7,547 bases of DNA, from assembly GCA_964592255.1 (NCBI GenBank), contig CAZQCI010000108.1:1-7547 (forward strand). The letters are read 5' to 3'. How positions within the stretch are numbered: the stretch's first letter is position 1; each line of letters begins with the position of its first letter. Under the pieces are notes generated by a model, which saw nothing but the letters and a program-made list of their open reading frames with translations, did not search any database and was not told the DNA's origin. Below are positions 5,298 to 7,547 of this stretch, piece after piece. The position numbers and the translations under genes are program-made. The stretch is from CAZQCI01 sp964592255. GTDB lineage: Bacteria; UBA10199; SBBF01.

Positions 5298-7547
5298 CTA
5301 CGACAATTGTCTTAAAACAAAGTTTAAGACGCCACCGTGACGGATGTATTCCAGTTCAACAGGGGTATCTATTCGACAGAGTACCTCAAATGTTTTGGAT
5401 TTACCGTTAAGGTTGGCTTGTATCGTTAGTTTTTGTCGGGGTTTAAGATTGGTTAAACCTTCAAGATTAAAAGTTTCTTCTCCGGTTAGTCCCAGGCTTT
5501 CGGCATTTTGTCCTTCTAAAAATTGAAAAGCCAAAACTCCCATGCCAATAAGGTTGCTGCGATGGATTCGTTCGAAAGATTCCGCAATGACCGCTTTGAC
5601 TCCTTGCAGGTAAGGGCCTTTAGCCGCCCAATCCCGCGAGGAACCGGACCCATATTCTTTCCCTGCCAAAACAATCAAAGGTGTTTTTTCGGAAATATAT
5701 TTTATGGCAGCATCAAAAATGGGAACAGGTTTGTCATCAGGAAATTGGCGAGTGAGTCCACCTTCTACACCAGGAAGTAGTTTATTTTTGATGCGTCCAT
5801 TGGCAAAAGTGCCACGCATCATCACTTCGTGATTGCCCCGCCGGGCTCCGTAAGAATTAAAATCATCCGGATTAACACCTTGCTTCATCAAATAGGCTCC
5901 AGCAGGAGAGTCTTTTTTAATATTTCCCGCGGGCGAGATATGATCGGTGGTGATGCTGTCACCAAAAAATCCTAAAACACGGGCACCTATAATGTCTGAA
6001 ATCGGATTGGGTGTTTTTGGCAAATTATCAAAGTAAGGCGCTTTGCGGATATAAGTAGATTGTGCATCCCAGGCGTAAGTTTCACTGGGTTTGACTTGGA
6101 TATTTTGCCAATGCGGACCACCTTCAAAAACATGTTCGTATTTTTCTCGGAAGAGGGCCGCATCGATAGCGGCTGTGGCATTTTTAATTTCTGCCTGTGT
6201 TGGCCAAATATCTTTAAGAAAAACCTTTTGCCCATTTTTATCTTGGCCCAATGGGGTTTTTTCCCAGTCGATAGTGATAGTCCCCGCCAAGGCATAGGCC
6301 ACCACCAATGGGGGGCTGGCTAAGTAATTGGCACGAATGTCGGCATGAATGCGCCCTTCAAAGTTACGGTTACCACTAAGAACAGAAGCCGAAACCAAAC
6401 CTTGGTTTTTATAGGCTTCTGCAATTTCACTGCGGAGAGGCCCACTATTGCCGATACAGGTGGTGCAACCGTAACCCACAACATTGAATTTTAATTGTTC
6501 CAGATAAGGCAGAAGCCCCGTTTTTTCCAGATACGCAGTAACAACTAGAGAGCCAGGGGCTAAACTTGTTTTAACCCATGAAGCAGTTTGGAGCCCTTTC
6601 TCAACAGCTTTTTTAGCCAATAGACCTGCGGCAATCATCACGGATGGATTGGACGTATTGGTACAGCTAGTGATGGCTGCAATAAGTACATCGCCATCTG
6701 TCGGCTTATGCCCATCAACTAATGTACTTTGAGATTGAGGTTCTTCTTTGAGCTTGGGACGCAATCCCGTAGGACGCAGTCCCGCAGGACGTAGTCCTTC
6801 TTTTTTTTCTAGAAATGAAGAGGCCACTTGGCTTAAGGCCACGCGATCTTGAGGTCGGCTAGGGCCTGCGAGAGAAGGCTCTACCGTTGATAAATCCAAT
6901 TCCAATGTGTCGGTATAAATGGGGGAAGCACTGTCTTTGGTGACAAAGAGTTTTTGTGTTTTTAAATAATGTTCCACCCATTGAATATGATCTTCCGGTC
7001 GTCCGGTGAGTTTGAGGTAGCGGAGTGTTTCGGCATCTACAGGGAAAAAACCACAGGTTGCGCCGTATTCCGGGGCCATGTTGGCAATCGTGGCACGGTC
7101 GGCCAATGACAGATTGAGCGCCCCTTCACCGAAAAATTCCACAAATTTTCCGACCACTCCTTTTTTACGAAGTTTTTCAGTTATGGTGAGTACTAAATCG
7201 GTGGCGGTGGTGCCTTCCTTTAAGGTGCTCGTCAATTTGAAACCGACAACTTGAGGGATCAGCATGGTGCTGGGCTGGCCTAACATGGCGGCTTCGGCTT
7301 CAATGCCACCGACCCCCCAACCGAGAACTCCTAAACCGTTGACCATGGTGGTGTGGGAATCCGTTCCAAAAACAGTGTCGGGATAAATATCTCCCGATTC
7401 GTTGGTCATCACCACGCGGGCTAAATACTCCACATTCACTTGATGGACAATGCCCGTGTCGGGAGGAACAACTTTGAAATTATTAAACGCTTGTTGCCCC
7501 CATTTTAAAAACTCGTAGCGTTCGCGGTTGCGCTCGAATTCGCGCTC
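5298..7547 (-). CDS. acnA: Aconitate hydratase, AcnA type (N-terminus beyond window)
   Basis: The - strand frame is open from the window edge (7547) to TAG 5300-5298 and gives 749 residues. Comparison of the cysteine positions with E. coli AcnA (435, 501, 504) indicates about 140 N-terminal residues are missing. The enzyme interconverts citrate and isocitrate in the TCA cycle with a [4Fe-4S] cluster. The cluster ligands are visible as Cys295 in ITSCTNTSNP and Cys361/Cys364 in GYGCTTCIGNSG, with the same 66-residue spacing as AcnA. GDSITTDHISPAG, YGARRGNHEVMMRGTF and GKEYGSGSSRDWAAKGPYLQGVKAV belong to the C-terminal swivel domain. Domain order and FGTDSHTTMVNGLGVLGWGVGG identify AcnA/IRP type rather than AcnB or LeuC/LeuD. 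The GTG at 7439 is not a real start, since conserved sequence (KVVPPDTGIVHQVN) continues upstream of it. An unusual tandem GLRP repeat sits at residues 251-264 in the variable linker before the first cluster cysteine. Confidence 0.97.
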   Translation of the reverse strand, partial: EREFERNRERYEFLKWGQQAFNNFKVVPPDTGIVHQVNVEYLARVVMTNESGDIYPDTVFGTDSHTTMVNGLGVLGWGVGGIEAEAAMLGQPSTMLIPQVVGFKLTSTLKEGTTATDLVLTITEKLRKKGVVGKFVEFFGEGALNLSLADRATIANMAPEYGATCGFFPVDAETLRYLKLTGRPEDHIQWVEHYLKTQKLFVTKDSASPIYTDTLELDLSTVEPSLAGPSRPQDRVALSQVASSFLEKKEGLRPAGLRPTGLRPKLKEEPQSQSTLVDGHKPTDGDVLIAAITSCTNTSNPSVMIAAGLLAKKAVEKGLQTASWVKTSLAPGSLVVTAYLEKTGLLPYLEQLKFNVVGYGCTTCIGNSGPLRSEIAEAYKNQGLVSASVLSGNRNFEGRIHADIRANYLASPPLVVAYALAGTITIDWEKTPLGQDKNGQKVFLKDIWPTQAEIKNATAAIDAALFREKYEHVFEGGPHWQNIQVKPSETYAWDAQSTYIRKAPYFDNLPKTPNPISDIIGARVLGFFGDSITTDHISPAGNIKKDSPAGAYLMKQGVNPDDFNSYGARRGNHEVMMRGTFANGRIKNKLLPGVEGGLTRQFPDDKPVPIFDAAIKYISEKTPLIVLAGKEYGSGSSRDWAAKGPYLQGVKAVIAESFERIHRSNLIGMGVLAFQFLEGQNAESLGLTGEETFNLEGLTNLKPRQKLTIQANLNGKSKTFEVLCRIDTPVELEYIRHGGVLNFVLRQLS
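5302..5330. repeat. Inverted repeats at the convergent 3' ends of the six-Cys gene and acnA
   Basis: GTCTTAAA (5309-5316) and TTTAAGAC (5323-5330) form a perfect 8-bp inverted repeat with a 6-nt loop, next to the palindrome GACAATTGTC (5302-5311). Both lie in the last codons of acnA (VLNFVLRQLS), because there are only 6 bp between the converging stop codons. No GC-rich stem with a T-run exists at this junction, so this AT-rich structure is the only visible candidate for stopping or trimming either transcript. It may be coincidental. Confidence 0.35.
6756..6797 (-). repeat. Three tandem 15-nt palindromic units inside acnA, encoding repeated GLRP
   Basis: On the + strand, units begin at 6757 (GGACGCAATCCCGTA), 6772 (GGACGCAGTCCCGCA) and 6787 (GGACGTAGTCC...). 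Units 2 and 3 are themselves inverted repeats, GGAC-N3-GTCC, and the junction GTCC-CGCA-GGAC (6779-6790) is another. Read on the coding strand they give GLRPAGLRPTGLRPK (residues 251-265). They keep the aconitase frame and lie in a linker that varies among homologues. This looks like an in-frame repeat expansion or a small palindromic element tolerated in a surface loop. Confidence 0.75.

Noticed and set aside
5344..5780. Open frames on the + strand opposite acnA (also at 6060-6323)
   Set aside because: They are antisense shadows of a strongly conserved gene, lack ribosome sites and encode low-complexity or Cys/Arg-rich sequence without family features.
6756..6797. CRISPR-like short repeats
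   Set aside because: The units are 15 nt, directly adjacent without spacers, and are in frame inside aconitase.
7437..7439. GTG at 7439 as the aconitase start
   Set aside because: The same frame continues to the window edge with conserved aconitase sequence, so the gene is truncated by the window rather than short.
5298..7547. AcnB, homoaconitase or LeuC/LeuD identity
   Set aside because: The swivel domain is C-terminal and fused, and the motifs around the cluster cysteines and their 66-residue spacing match AcnA.

Overview
The window looks like chromosomal core-genome DNA from a Gram-negative bacterium. It carries a system I cytochrome c maturation (ccm) operon, two genes for Sec-exported (probably periplasmic) proteins, and a housekeeping aconitase. 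Base composition is moderate and several non-coding parts are AT-rich. The ccm cluster of short overlapping genes, the Cys-rich secreted protein and the DUF255 protein would fit a deltaproteobacterial or Bdellovibrionota-like lineage, but that placement is an inference from gene content, not a phylogenetic result. No tRNA, rRNA, CRISPR array, insertion sequence or phage gene was seen.

Region 1 (1-1851, + strand): the 3' end of ccmA, then complete ccmB, ccmC and a 53-codon ccmD-like gene. Together they would encode the CcmABCD membrane complex that loads heme for transfer to apocytochromes c. The junctions ccmA/ccmB and ccmC/ccmD are 4-nt ATGA overlaps. The ccmB-ccmC gap holds a 9-codon open frame with a good Shine-Dalgarno that itself overlaps ccmC by ATGA. 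The operon ends without ccmE or ccmF. It is followed by a strong hairpin and two further hairpins that together make about 100 nt of foldable RNA.

Region 2 (1852-2866, + strand): an AT-rich leader followed by an unrecognised exported protein of 254 aa, closed by a textbook intrinsic terminator. The leader has a 10-nt segment able to pair with the Shine-Dalgarno region, and a small GNRA-type hairpin plus T-run just before the ribosome binding site.

Region 3 (2867-5291, + strand): a DUF255/YyaL-type protein (thioredoxin-like domain with CHWC plus an alpha/alpha-barrel domain), joined by an ATGA overlap to a small secreted protein with six cysteines.

Region 4 (5298-7547, - strand): aconitase of the AcnA type, missing roughly 140 N-terminal residues beyond the window edge. 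It converges on region 3 with only 6 bp between the stop codons. Its variable linker contains a tandem 15-nt palindromic repeat encoding a repeated GLRP motif.

Nothing here is a clear new multi-gene system. The most distinctive items are the structured leader at 1930-2046, the folded segment after ccmD, the in-frame palindromic repeat in aconitase, and the DUF255/six-Cys protein pair.
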